A DNA stretch of 64,000 nucleotides from Luidia sarsii (GCA_949987565.1 OX465102.1:30366444-30430443); one strand, 5' to 3'; shown: positions 11,109 through 25,200, counted from the first letter of the stretch. Translations and numbers: made by a program. Notes: generated from the letters alone by a model not told the origin.

Positions 11109-12599
11109 GCAATTGTCGAGCTCCCTCTCTCTCCTCACAAGATGAATTTTTTTCGAGGAGGGTCAAATCACCATGGCCAACTTTTACCGACTCCTAAGCA
11201 TAATACAAAGGTTGATGGTCACTGTATGGCCATTGGTCAGTCTCGTTTATCACTGTGAAAGTTAAATGATGAGATTGGATCTTGTTTTCCCCCTGTTTTT
11301 TTAACCCCAAACCAAAATGGCAAATCAATTACCTTGTACATGATAAACGTGGAAACGTCAATGTATGACTGTGAAAATTAAATAATGGTTTGGTTCTCTC
11401 TTCTTTTTTAAAATGCAACAAATTGTGATGTTGTCAAGGACAACATAGGCCCTTATTGAAGACGGGTACCAATTGCAATTATGCACTGTTTCCCCATAAG
11501 GGTTTAGCCACTGGTTACCAGTGAAGCTCTGCATGAATAAAAATGAAGCAACCAATCCTTAGTCTTCCCTTCGGACAAAAGTTTGCAATAGATGGATAAA
11601 GAGGCCAAGAAAAATCACACATTATTTCCAGTTTTCTTCAACCAAATTCTGTCCATGCGTTTGGCAAAATCAGAGAGATCTAACCCCTTTCTACATCAGT
11701 CCATTGTGAAGGCACCATTTTTGTTTTCCAAAAAAGAAATTTAAAAAATAAAAATGCAAAAAAAACACCACCCCACGAAATAATAAAATGCCAAAAAAGA
11801 AACCCCCAAAATAAAATACCACTCTACATGTACCTCCGTCTCACACATGCGTTTCCCAAACCATAAAACAGTCTAAGATAAACTATTTACACATTAGGGG
11901 GAAACAAGTTCAGGGCTTTAACCCGACAAAGTTTAAACTAAGATTTAATTCACGGTTACTGTTAAAAAAAAAAAAACTTTAAAAGCTCATCAACAAAATA
12001 CAAATATTATAAATGTCAAACCATTTTAACTATACACAGGAATGTACAAGGAGTTGAAATTTGCTATTGTGGTATCATTTTGGTTCTGATATTTTGTTCT
12101 TCCAAATTTTGAAGCAGAGATGATTTGAATCCATTCTGACTTCAGCACTCTACTGACTCCTACTTTTTCTACTGGAGAAACAACTATTATTCTCAACATT
12201 TACCTAGGATGGCAGTTAATATTGTCTGCATCATCCGTTGGCTGATTCAACAAAGTTGCCCGTGAGAATCATTCACTTTTTTTTCTCTCTATCTGACAGG
12301 TTTCTCGCCAAATTTATAGATTTTTTTTTAGGAGATTGGGTATACTATTCACAGTATGTACAAGCACAAACTTTGGTGATGTCATTCACCTCTCCGAATC
12401 CCACCTCTTGAGGGTGCCCTTCATACACCAAATATGGTGGTGCAGAAACTCATTGTGACAGTTTGGTGGACGCAGACTCGGGAAAAAAAAAACAGTGTTG
12501 CAAAAAATGCAAACGAATGAGACAAAATTGCACGGGACGGGATCATAAGGCAAAACTTCATGGGTCTTTTCAATTCAATTTCAACAAATTTCAAAAATT

Positions 12600-12750
12600 T
12601 CAAAAGAGAAAGGTCCTGCTAGGATTGAAACGTCCGGCCATCCAAATTTTTGACATTTGCATTTTGCTCATTTTAGTCAGGAAACAGCTTGCAACATTTT
12701 TGCACATTAATCTAATTGAGAACATTGTTATGAATATATCACTGTGATCT
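12600..12750 (+). repeat. GGATTGAAACGTCCGGCC-core repeat, copy 2
   Basis: GAGAAAGGTCCTGCTAGGAT, then TGAAACGTCCGGCC, then a TTTTTGACATTTGCATTTTG tail and AGTCAGGAAACAGCTTGCAA. Same family as 8400-8580. Confidence 0.65.
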
Positions 12751-12784
12751 CTCTTTTACTTTTACAAAAATCACAGAAAAATTG

Positions 12785-13010
12785 AGGGGAGTGTGATTTG
12801 AACACAAGTTTGTGAAGTTCACGTTGCCAGCGCTCTTCCCAAATAGTCCACTGCCGTCGCTGGCTGCTACCTTTGCTAGGGTGGGCAGGGCGCCAGTCAG
12901 AAGCGTTAGACCTCTGGGATGCATCGATCTCAAACGGCCGCTCATTGAGAGTCAGATTACTGGGGCGGGGCCCAGGAACAAAGCGTGGGCATCGCTCCAG
13001 CTGCAAGACA
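12785..13010 (-). repeat. tRNA-derived SINE relic (family T1)
   Basis: On the plus strand, GATTTGAACACAAG...CCAGCGCTCTTCCCAAATAGTCC...GGGCGCCAGTCAG matches the arrangement of the better copy at 33149-33320 (tRNA-like part, then a body with an AGTCCAGTAG-type segment). The tRNA-like A box is badly damaged. Confidence 0.4.
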
Positions 13011-13219
13011 ACTCAGAGAACCGGGGATTCCAGAGACCTCGGGATCGTTGCCAGGGTTCGGGCTCACTCAGCTGCCCAATTAGGTGTCGCCCAGGATCCC
13101 CAAGAGAAAGAATTCAGAGAGGGGGGAGGGGAGCAGGATGGGACGGGGGTAGCTGCTTACTTCAAATCGGCACCGCAAAGATCCTTTTTGAAATTTCCCA
13201 CAACCATTTTCTTCTGTCC

Positions 13220-13252
13220 TCAATATTTGCGCCGTCGATTGCTACGACGAAT
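13220..13252 (-). CDS. PDS5: PDS5 terminal coding exon
   Basis: A strong acceptor (long T run, then atttgggcag on the minus strand) opens [10 protein letters not shown] followed by TGA at 13220-13222. It is phase 0, matching exon 26. The short Arg-rich end resembles a nuclear targeting or DNA-contact tail. It is too short to be found by ORF length alone. Confidence 0.75.
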   Translation of the reverse strand: MRRSNRRRKY

Positions 13253-16200
13253 CTGCCCAAATAAAAAAAAAAGGGAATTTGATTATGAGTAAGCATCATT
13301 CAGTGAAATGTACATGTGAAGTGTACATTGGCAGGAATCATTTAAGGCAATGTCCTGTACAAAAAATGAACCTCTCCTTGCTTTTGGACACTATTTTCCA
13401 TCAAGTTGGCTTGAAGTCCATTTGTATGCATCATAGACCAATTAGAGGATGCAATGACGCAATGGCCCATATGGTGTGCCTGTTCACAGTCATAGCTACA
13501 GTATGGATGCAATGACCCTATTCAGCTTGTACACAATGGGCCATTCAGTGCACCCATTCACAGTCACAGCTGTGGATGCAATGACCCTATTCAGCTTGTA
13601 CACAGTGGGCCATTCAGTGCAGCCATTCACAGTCACAGCTGTGGATGCAATGACCCTATTCAGCTTGTACACTGTAGGCCATTCAGTGCAGCCATTCACA
13701 GTCACAGCTGTGGATGCAATGACCCTATTCAGCCAGTATCCAAGAGCCCATTCAGTGTACCCCGATGCTCAAATACACCAGACAGAAATAAGCCTTGCCT
13801 TTCCACCACAGCCAGGAAGTGTTAACCTTTCATCAGAAAATCTGGGCAAGTGTTCTATCTTGGTTCTTTTTTTTCTTCAAACGGGCAAAAAGAGGCCACA
13901 CTAAGCCAGGGGGGGTCGGCACGGTGACGTGTCGCCACGGAGATCCCAGACTCACATTGAGGGAGGACGCAGCCTTGGTCTGGGGGCTGCGCTTGGCTCC
14001 GGCCACCTCAATGGCACGCACAAGCGCCCTCTCTTGACGGCTGGGCCGTCCCATCGTCTCGCTGCTGTCCTCATCGCTGGTGGAGACGCCATTCACCCCA
14101 GGGGTGCCAACCCTAGGACCAGCTTTCCTTCTGCATGGAAAAACAAAAACAAAAACAAAATTGGAACAAATATCGTCAAAAGACAAAACCAGTTTGATCT
14201 CTTACACTTATTAATACAATCACTGCTGCATTTGTTACACTGTTATCCTTATACAGCAACAGCGGAAATGAACCTAAAAGTGATTCCACAGCGTTACCCA
14301 AAGCATGTAGTTTCATTGTGCACAGTATAAATATTACAACGCTTGAACCAGAGGGCAGTATACCATTGCACCATTAGCAAGAGAAATCTTGGGCATAGCA
14401 CCGTGCCGTGGGTAAGTGTGTCCTGAGAATTCTCAGGCTTGGCCGTGGTGTTAAGAAAGCCAAGAAAAGCTGATTGGACTAGAATTTGAACACAGGCCTA
14501 TGGTTTAACGTAACAGTGGCTCTACCACCACAATTTTATAGCCCATCAAAGGACTATTTGGTGTAAATGAACAGTAGTAAGTCATGAACAAATTGCACAG
14601 ACACCACACACACATAATCTCTATTGAATCTGTGTGGTTCTCAGATTGTGCGGCCGTAGTGCAGTTCTGACTGTGAGGCTTCAAGTTTGTGCCATTCTGA
14701 CAAGAGCTGAGGGAATCACTCTGTTCTTCTCACAAGAAAACACGTTCAGACGGGTGCACTTCAGCCTAGATAGCGATAGCGCACAAGCTAGAACTGAACT
14801 TCAAACCCTCTGATATCTCCTCTGTATGCAGAGCAATCAGTAATGATCATTAGCCAACTTGATAGCCTAATCATTTGGACTGTGTCCATGTACTGGAACC
14901 ACAGACCACCTACATGTACAGTGCGTTCAAATTCTTTAGAAATTATTTTAGTGGCCGATCGGGGCGGGCGATTATGAACCACAAAATCTGTTTACACTTA
15001 CATGTAGTGGCCTCATGCCTTCAATTCTTATACCACACATCCACTAAATCGGGGGTTTTGCTCAAAAAGAGAATATAATCCTTTCAGAATAGAAGAGCGA
15101 AAAACAAGAAATGAAAGAAATGGATGCCCCCCCCCCCCCCAACACTCCAAAAAAAAATAAAAAATTGAAATCTCTTTGATTTGTCCAACTTTTCCCAAGA
15201 GCAACATCTTCCCCTTCACAAATGGGAACATAAGTCTCAAATCCTTGACGTAAGCGGATTGAAGCGAGCTAAGGCGATTAAGGAAAAGGGGATTCCAAGA
15301 TAAGGTAGGCCTGGGGGGCATCCTAAGCCAAAGAAAGCTGGCTGAAAGAGAGAGAGCAAAGCGACAGAGAGGAAATAGACGCACACAAGAAAAAAAAAAT
15401 CCTAATCGGATTTCTGACCCTCAGTCGGACGTCTTTAATTAATGATGGAACATGGCACTTAGATAGATAATGATACCACCATCAAAGAGCCACTTTTTTT
15501 GGGGGGGGGCAGACCTTATAAACCTGACCTGACGAATCAGACACAATTTCCCCCAACCTTCGGGATTTTGGCAACAGACAAATTCCTCATTACCGTGTAT
15601 TTTCATTCAAAATATATTTATCAGAATGCAAGAGGAACAAAGCGGGAGATGTGCTCCTGACTGATCATCCCGCGGCAAACGGAATCCTGGCCGACAAAGT
15701 TGCCCCTGCCCTCCCTGCATGCAAGGACTCTTGGATGACAAGGCTCTCACTAGACGAGCTATTGATCAAGTTCCACGGAGAAAGTTTGTGGTCACCTACC
15801 ATGCAGCCTATTGATGATGATATAACCTTGTGCATCATTATTGGTCATGATATAAAAGCTGTGCTCTCTTTTGACATTCAAACAGCGCTATATGTGCAGA
15901 TTAACCCTTTCTTCCCTACAGAGAGATCTCAAGGCTCAGACCTATAGAACGCTGTGGATTTCTTACAATAGGATAAATAGGTTTGCGGTGACACCATGTA
16001 AATTATCTTTTGTGAGTGGTTCTGAAAAGAATCGGAGGAGAACCACACTTACTCACAAAAGAGAATTTACATGGTGTCACCGCAAACCTATTTATCTTGC
16101 TATTCTCACCATGCAAACCTTCAAATCTCGTTCTTACACCAGGCAGTGTCAATATTACTTCAGTATAGGGTTTGACCTTTGCACAGCACTTCAGTACCGA

Positions 16201-19200
16201 GAGGGTTAATCATTATCATTATTATTCATTATCCTGACTCTGCTAAGGGTTATCATTACAATGGCCGGGACTCACAGGTTGAAATTCAGCGTGGTCTGTC
16301 TGAGTTTCTTGGGAGGCGAGGGATCGGGGCTGGCCAGGGATTTGTCCCCGGAGCCGTCCACCTCAGAGGCCTTCCTTTTGCCCCTCGGCCTGTGCTGCTC
16401 ATCCTCCTCCTCCTCCTCCTCAGAGGACGGGGAGGAGGCTGTCGTCCTTGTCGTCGCCGGCGGCGTGGCCGTGGTCCCCCGTTTCCGCGGCGAAGGCTTG
16501 GCCGGCGCCCGGCGCTTCTGGAAGGTGGTCAGCGGTCCGGCCAGGACAGATTTGCGGGGGGAGTAGCGGACCGGGGAGGCCTGGGGGGAGGAGAGGGGCG
16601 GGCGCTGGGGCCTGGGCCGCCCCGACTGGCTCAGTCTGCTATTCAGGCTGTCCCGTCTCACTGTGGTCCTGCCGCAGAGAGGAACAGAGAAGCCGTTCAC
16701 AAAATTGGAGGACGACCAGGGGGTATCCCTGCCCCCCTGGTCGCCTTTGCCTGACTGCGGTGGCATATAATAGTGATTAGATGTATGGGTCAAGCAGGCA
16801 GGTTGCTCAGTTGTAACCACACAACAAGCAGGGTCATTTACTTGAACACTGCCAAGGAATCTAACACTGGGTGGACAGTACTCCACAGGGAGAAACTAGT
16901 AATTAAACCATTAATGAATGAAATTAATGAAATAATCAATGAATGAAAGATGGGCTTTCGTAGCTACAGCTAACTTCATCAGGTGCACTCGCGAAATAGC
17001 TGTAGCTACGGAAGCCCGTGTTTCAGTTTGGGTTGGTAATCACTACAGGTAGTTAGTCATGTAAGGCATTTTGATGGTGCTTGTCAACTAACATGGCTGA
17101 AAAGATCAAGGAATCTACTGCACACATTGACAGGCAGGCCACTTTCAATTACAGATTATACTCATTAATTCACACTTGACGTGTACTGTCCTAAATGTCA
17201 GGTAAGACAAACCCTTATTGAAATGCACTCTCCTCAATACAAAAATCAAATGTACATAATCGGGGACTGCTTCAAGCAAGAGGGGCCGGGCAAAGGATAA
17301 CACTGGTCACTCACCTCTTAGGAGGCGACATGAGGGCGCCGTTGCTGATCTTGGCGGGGGCTACTTTCCTGGGTGAGGCTTTCCTGGCCTGACCTCGGCC
17401 GGGACTCGCGGGCGAGGAGGAGGAAGAGGAGGACCCCATCTTCTGGCCGCCTCTCCGGGCCAAGGCCAGCGACTTCTTGACCGGCGAGGGTCCTGGCTTC
17501 TTCACCGGGCTGGCGGCCAGCTTCTTGACGGGACTGGTGGCCTTGGCGCTGCCGGCCGGCGCTTTCCGCGTCCTGGTGGCCGAGCTGGGGCCGGGCTTCC
17601 TGGCCGCCGGCCGGCCAGGACTGGAGGCGGCCGTCGCGGCCGCCCGCAGCTTCTTGACGGCCAGCGTCTTGGCCCGGGCCGCCTTGGCCTGGGCCACTTT
17701 GGTCTGGGCTGTCCTGACGGCCGGACTGGCCTTGGCCTTGGCCTTGGTGTTAGCCTTGGCATTGGTCTTGGCCTTGGGCTTGGGGCCTGGCTTGTTGCGG
17801 GCTCTCTTGGCCGGTGAGGCCGGTGACTGGCCGGCCGACCGCTTCCGGGACGGCTTGCCGCCGGCGGTGACGCCCGACTCGGTGGAAGACACGGACGAGG
17901 ACGGTGATGAGGAGGAGGCAGAGGAGGAGCCGGCCGAGGTGGACTTGCTCCTGGTCAGAAACCGCTTGATAGGCGTCTGGATTGTCCGCTTCCTCGGTGA
18001 GGAGGAAGTCGTCGAGCTGTTGGCGTGATTCTCCGCCAGAGCGCTGCCTCTGGTCCGCGTCGAGCTTTTCCTGAAAAAACAAACCCACCAGTGAGTATAA
18101 CCAACAGGTTCAACTGGCTCCAGACAGGGATCAAAATTCCAGCGTCGCTCTATTGTGACCACACCACGGCTGTCTGCAGCTTTTTCGTGCACAATTGAGA
18201 GCAATGACGCTCAAATATTACAGCGATATACAAAAATGTTGCAAACTGCTTACTGACTGAGATTTGCATTTTGGTAATTTTAGTCAGTAAGCAGTTTGCA
18301 AAATGTGTGTATATATCACTTCAGGCTTCGATATCATTAGTTTCTTGAAAAAATGACCCATTTCCACCGTGCTGGAACCAAACCAAGCTTTGTGCTCATA
18401 ACATTAAAGCCTTGACTAATGCATAACCATGCGCAGCATAGATGGACAAAACTTGCCAGGCGCAAAACTTCTTTAGGGCTGAGGTGAAGAACAATAGTTC
18501 CAGTCTGGTGGGATTATCTTGAGACTAGACCCGCTGTCCAACACTCTCTTCTTTCACCCCCCAATAGCAAAGTGGAAAATTCTCCGATGAGGGAGAAAAG
18601 AGGGAAGGTCTCACCTCTCCCTGCCGTTGAGCTTGGACGAGCCACTGCTGGCCACTGAGTCGGTCCGAGTCGAGCGCCGGCCGCTGGCCAGGGCCGGCTG
18701 GTTCTCGTCGCCGCGGGGCGTCTTGGCCGGCGAGGCGGCCGGTGAGGCGGGGCTAGGGGGCGTGGCTCCCTCCGCCTTGGCCGCCCTCCGGCCCGCCCTC
18801 ACGCCCTTCTGGGGCGGCGTCTCCAGCAGCTTATCCGTCAGGCTCTTCTTCTGGAGACACCGACAGAAGGCGAGCGGTCCGAAGAAACAAAAAGAAACGA
18901 TACAAGTTTAAATGGGCATGGCCTTGACCATGGTTTTGTTTGACGTTTTTTTTTTAACATCTCTTTCCCCCTTCTTTCGACGAAACAAGCTTCCGAGTGA
19001 AACAATTTTTTAGAGGTGAGGTTCAGGGTTTAGGTTGGAGTTGGTAATGGGGTTAAGGGGTACAGGTTAATGTTTTGGCAATGTTCAGGGTTTAGGTTGA
19101 GTGTGTTTTTTTACAAATGAGGTTAGGGGGTTGGGGTTGGGGTTGGGGTTGGGGTTTGGGGTTGGGGCTGGGGTTGGGGTTGGGGTTGGGGTTGGGGTTG

Positions 19201-22200
19201 GGGCTGGGGTTGGGGTTGGGGCTGGGGTTGGGGTTGGGGTTGGGGTTGGGGTTGGGGCTGGGGTTGGGGCTGGGGTTGGGGTTTGGGGTTGGGGTTGGGG
19301 TTGGGGTTGGGGTCAGGGGTTGGGGCTGGGGTTGGGGTTGGGGTTGGGGTTGGGGTTGGGGTTGGGGTTGGGGTTGGGGAAGGGAATTGCGTTGAGGTCG
19401 GGGAAGGGAGTACGGGCCGGAAAGGGTTAAATTAGGTGGTAAGGATTAATGTTGCAGTAGGAGGTTGGGGTTTAGGTCAGCTTTGGGACTGAGATTGTGG
19501 TTGGGGGTTGGAGTAAGGGGTTAGTAAGTTGGTAAGTATTGGGGCTGGAATTTGGTGTAAGGGTTTGGATTTGGACTGGCGTTGAGGTTAGTCATTTTGG
19601 GTTGGAGTTGGGTGTTGGGGTTTGGTCAGGAAACAAGACAGAAAGATGGAATTGGACCAGGGGTCAGAATGAGGTGTGGGGGGTAAATGATACAAGTCAT
19701 GGTTGGGGTTGGTGTTAAAGTTAGTCAGGGGTGGGTTGGAAGTGAGAGGAGAGCCTGGCGTCTCCCTGAGGAGAAGGAGAAGGAGAAGGGGGGGCCAACC
19801 CACCTTGGTCTCCTGCTGAGTGAACTCCTCCTGGAGTTTCTTAGGCAGCACACACTCCGTGTTCATCAGGGGCTTGCGGGGCTTGACAAAGAGCTGCCTG
19901 GGGAGCAGTGGCTTGACCGGGTGCTCCTTCTGGGTGAAGGCCTGGGTCTTGGTCATCAGAAGGCCCAGGGCAATGTCACAGACGGCATACAGCTTCTGCA
20001 AGCCAAGAACAAATGTGACCCGGCACAGTGTCATGAGGAATTTCCCATCAAAACACTTTTCAAGTAAACAACGCCTTAAAGTCAAAGTATCTTCTCAATT
20101 CGATTAAAAATCATTTTCTTTTTTTCGGAAAGTTTATGTATTGGAGGAAATTTTGACTCCCAAGTTGAGCTCAATCTCAGCCTCATGGCATGCCCCCCTC
20201 CTCCAGTCCGCCCACAGCTGGCCTATCAGCTGTACAGTAAAAAAAACACTAATATTAAACCACTTAAAATGTGCTAAAAACAATTTCAGAGTGTTGTTCA
20301 GTAAAAAAAACACTAATATTAAACCACTTAAAATGTGCTAAAAACAATTTCAGAGCGTTGTACAGTAAAAACACCAAGAATTTAAACTACAGTGAAATGC
20401 ATAGAACAATCATTAACACGGATAAATTTACAAAATGTCATTTACAAACATCCAAACTACAGTAGAATGAAAAATACGTACTATTGTTCAAAAATGAAGC
20501 AAACTGCTTATTGACTTTTCAAAAGACAGACATGTGCAAATCTCACAACAATTCCGGAGGACCCTGCCTTTCTTGATTCTAGTAGGCCCTCCTCCCTCAA
20601 GAGCTCTTACCCTGTTGATGCTCCGGTCCTCTGGCTTCTGGGCATCCTTCATCTGCTTAATGGTCTCAATGAGTTTGCGTAGGAAGCTGCAGTTCTCGCT
20701 CTTGGTGACCAAAGGTTCCAGGATGAACCACATGCACCTGGGTGAGGAAGAGAGATAGAGAGCAGTGAATGCGTGCTTCCCCTGCACCAACGCGAAATAG
20801 CGCTCAACACCAGAATACAACTGCCCCACAAAGATCTGCACAAATCAATGAATGTCCAAAGCTTTTGTGCACAAGCAAACAGCTCTATGTTCGATAAGGT
20901 TTGCATGGTGGACATACTGAGTGGAAGGTTTGCGGTGACACCATGTAGCACATCTCTTATGAGACAAGAGTGTGGCTCTGAAAAGAGCCGGTAACTCAAC
21001 ACATATTGCTTTATGCACTAATGGCCTGATGCTAAGCGCACCAACCAATATCCTACTGTTTCACACCCAAACCACAGGCCTTATGCTTTGAGCACTATCC
21101 AAATGGTCTGATGCTTTGTGCACAAAGTAATGAGCTTATGCTTCGTACACAAACTAATGGTCCGATGTTTCGTGCACAAACCAATGGGGTCATGCATTGT
21201 GCACAAACCAATGGGGTGATGCTTTGTGCACAAACCAAGGCCAAATGCTCTGTACACAAACTAATGGCCTGATGTTTTGTGCACAAACCAATGGGCTCAT
21301 GCATCGTGCACAAACCAATGGGGTTATGCTTTGTGCACAAACCAAGGCCAAATGCTTTGTACAAAAACTAATGGCCTAATGTTTTGTGTACAGGCGACCA
21401 AATGCTTTGGGCAAAAAACAAATGGCATTGATTTCCTTCTCCCACGCAAGCCACTCACTCTCTGGTGTCTCTCAGTCCTTCCATGTCTTTCAGGTTGGAG
21501 AAGTCAGGGTCATGGGCCAGCAGATGAACAGTGTATGGGATGACATACTCTGGCAGGAGAGTCAGCAGGTGAGCTGTAAGATCAAGGACAGACAAATTAG
21601 GGCTGCAAGTCCTAACCAGTTTAACCGGTTAACTCAACATTTGGGTGATTAACAAGTTAACTCACTGCTTGGGTGGTTAACTGGTTAACTCACCGTTTGG
21701 GTGGTTAACCGGTTAACTCACTGTTTGGGTGGTTAACCGGTTAACTCACCGTTTGGGTGGTTAACCGGTTAACTCACCATATGGGCGATTAACCGGTTAA
21801 CTCACCATTTGGGTGATTAACAAGTTAACTCACTGCTTGGGTGGTTAACTGGTTAACTCACCGTTTGGGTGGTTAACCGGTTAACTCACTGTTTGGGTGG
21901 TTAACCGGTTAACTCACCGTTTGGGTGGTTAACCGGTTAACTCACCGTTTGGGTGGTTAACCGGTTAACTCACCATATGGGCGATTAACCGGTTAACTCA
22001 CCATTTGGGCGGTTAACTGGATAACTGACAATTTGGGCGGTTAGCCGGTTAACTGACCATTTGGCTGGTTAACCGTTTACGGTTTTCCGGTTCGGTTCGG
22101 TTAACTGATTGATTGAAATTCTACTTTGCCATTTTTGGTGCATCAAAAGGAAAGCCCTAGACAGAGAAGCAAAATACTGCCATTCAAAGCAATCCCTGGT

Positions 22201-25200
22201 TATCTCTCTCCACACATCCCTCCCCTCTCTCTCTCACCGTTCTCCACCGTGTGCTGCTTGAGGTACTCCCGCCGGTTCTGGATGTTCTTGAGAAGGTACT
22301 GCTTGGCATTGGCCCGGCTCTCCTTGACGGGGTCCTTGGTGCAGAGACTGAAGATGGCCATGTAGCTCAGGGGCAGGCGAAGGCAGTTCAGCGCCTTGTT
22401 CAGTTTGCGGGCAAACAGCTCCCTCACCTGGTAGCACTCGTCCTGCACAGGGGTACGACACAAAGAGGTCCAGCTCATCTAGGGAGGGAAAGGGGGCCGG
22501 TACACGGATCTCCGGCCGCTAGGCAGGGCTTTACTTCCACACTGGCCCACTGGCCCTCGAGCCAGGACAACAGGAAAATCAGGATTTCACAAAGCCTTAC
22601 GTGCCATAGCTGCCAACCTATCTTAAAGGAAATTAGGAAAACTTTGCCTAAAGAAGAGGAATCACAGAGCAAACTACATAGGAAAACATGTGTGTTTCCA
22701 AGCCAAAAATTGGAATCTGCTGTCAAGAGCTTGTAAAAAGTGATAAATTTTCACCCAAAAAAGGGGAATGATTCCTCCAAAATAGGAATGGTTGGTAGCT
22801 ATGCGGTGTATGGTAACTCAACCCACGCTATGAGCAAGTGGGGGAAACATTCACAGTGGTGGGAGAAATGTTAACCCAAGTCAGCATGAGGTTCCAAACA
22901 ACGGTGACAAGGGTGGAAACAAATTCTCACAAATTCAGAGAGACTGACGTTTGGATCCCAGCAAGACCTTTCTCAAGGCACAGATAGCTCCTAATAGAAT
23001 CAAAATGTCAGGCCCTCTAGATTCAAGGAATCTGTCATTGTGGTCATTTGAGTCACCCTGCAACTTTTGCAATGATTTTTAAGTTGCTCTGCGCAGGGAT
23101 GAAAGTGACCGACGAAGTCACTTCCTGAAAATTACCGAAGGCCAATAAATTGTGCGACTGCGAGTGAGCGCTTACGTGACCGAGAGACGCGATTGCGAGA
23201 TTCACAGCAGCAGTGCAGACACCCTTCAATTTTTAGGTTTAAGGTATTTTAGTTTTTTTTAAATTGAGCAGTTTGAGACGCCATTTTGATGTAAAAGCAA
23301 ATAAAAAATAAAAATTGATAATAAAAAAATAATTTAAAAAATTTGAAAAATATTAAACAATCACGTCATTTCCGAAAAAAAATAAAAATCACGCCAATTC
23401 CGGAAATAAAAAAAAAATCACGGCAATTCCGGAAATCAAAAAAAAAATCACGCCAATTCCGGAGATCAAAAAAAAAAACACACCAATTCCGGATATAAAA
23501 AAAAAATCACGCCAATTCCGAAAAAAAAAAAAAATCACGCCAGTTCCGGAAAAATCAAAAAAAAAATCACGGCAATTCCGGAAATCAATAAAAAAATATC
23601 ACGCAATTTCCGGAAATCCGGAAGCTTCCGGAAGTCTTAAATTCCTTGCTGTAGATCATGGCCAATACGGAGTTACAGACCACTCTATGAGAGCTTACGA
23701 CAAGGAGGCACAACAATGGAAAAAAAATGACAGCGCACGACTGCAGCACTCACGTTGATCATGAGGGCCAGGTGCTGAAAGTTCTCAATGGAGATGAGCT
23801 CCTGGTAGACGGGAACCTGCGCTAGCTTCAGCATGGAGCAGGCCGCTGCTAGCCTCAGGCGTGACATGTCCGCTTTGCTGCAGAGAGAAGAGAGAATGCA
23901 CTCATTACTTCTCAAGAAAGAGAGAAAGAGAGACTGTTTGGTCACAGCATGAGACGAAACTGCATGGAAAAAGACGATCATTCGGAGAAAAGTGGAGGGC
24001 GAAAGGCAGAGAGAACGACCAGCAACATCGTGGGTTTCAAGATATCGATAGATTGACTCTTGTCAGAGCCACGCACTCCTTAGAAAGACATGAGACGACA
24101 GGACTGAGTTGCTCGGCTGCAATCAATCTGGCAGCTGATAGGGAAGGTTGACGCGATCCGTATCTCACAGAGCTCGAATTTCAGAAAAAAATGCACTAGA
24201 CAACAGGTCTAATAACTGAAGACATTTACTAGACCTGAACTATTTTCACGAGACCTGTGCCATCAATAAGAAAACAAAAACAAATTTTGCACGCCATGAA
24301 AGGGATTCCAGGAGGAAATGCTGTTGACTTGTCAAATGAATGTCAAATGATTTAAAGAAATCTACCACAATATAGTAATAATATTCAAACATACCAATAA
24401 ATCGGACCCCAACTGTTATATTTGAGTGGCATTTTTTCATGGTGCAATAAAAAAAAACACTAGACCGACGCTGAAATCACTAGACTCGGTCCACGGTCTA
24501 GTGGATATTTCAAGGCCTGATCTCAGTGCACCCCAAGTGACTAGTTAGAGTATAACACAATAGAAATAAACAGCATGTCAATACAACTTGCAGGCTTGCA
24601 ACTTGCACTTGCCCCAAAAAAGAGGAAATGCAAATCTTAACGAGACTTTAGTGGATTTTTGTTTAATTTTCAATGGCAGACCTAAGAAGTGAAAAAAGAG
24701 GAAATCAGCTGATCCGAGGAAAAGTTGCATGCCTGAACTTGGTCCAGCAATCTTCGGTATTGTCTGCAAACTGTTCCTCTCCGCCCTTTGCAAGGACCGA
24801 GACCGGACCGGCCCTACCCACCTGGTGACTTTTCTCTCCATCAGGTCGCCCTCGTTCTTGATCATGGTCATGAGGAGGCGGATGGTGGAGACACAGGGGG
24901 AGGTGTCCGGGTTGCCGCGCAGTCCCTCCAGCCAGTGAACCAGGAGCTTCATGGCCGCAATCTGAGGGCAAGAAACCGAGCCAGGCAAGAATGAATCACG
25001 TCGACGGCATGCTAGGAGCATCCTCACACTCATCATCCTCCTCCTCCTCCTCTTTCACCTTGTCTTCCTCCTCCTTCACTTCATCCTCCTCCACCTCCAT
25101 TTCCTATCTCGTCCTCGTCAAACTCCTCTCCCTCCACCATCTTTCCCCCACTTATCTTCCACCGTCTCTTGCCTTGTCATCCTTTTTATGGGGACAACAC

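Larger units (their letters stand above)
7719..13219. other. Non-coding DNA between convergent genes (3' UTRs and intergenic)
   Basis: No exon could be supported. The interval holds a foldback MITE (7955-8108), two gaaacgtc-family repeats (about 8400-8580, 12600-12750), a 10 bp tandem repeat (11006-11108), poly-C and poly-A runs, and a SINE relic (about 12785-13010). From about 8590 to 12400 the DNA is AT-rich and free of obvious dispersed repeats, which suggests a long 3' UTR of the minus-strand PDS5 gene; an AATAAA on the minus strand at 8611-8616 is a candidate end. Confidence 0.4.

Noticed and set aside
17477..18028. Plus-strand 183-residue Ala/Leu-rich frame
   Set aside because: Antisense shadow of PDS5 exon 24, whose phases and splice sites fit the gene.
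19101..19430. Gly/Val and Gly/Leu frames in the GGGGTT block
   Set aside because: Simple-repeat translation; no start context or splice sites.
21620..22110. Possible CRISPR-like array
   Set aside because: Regular 28 bp units have no unique spacers; it is a eukaryotic minisatellite inside an intron.
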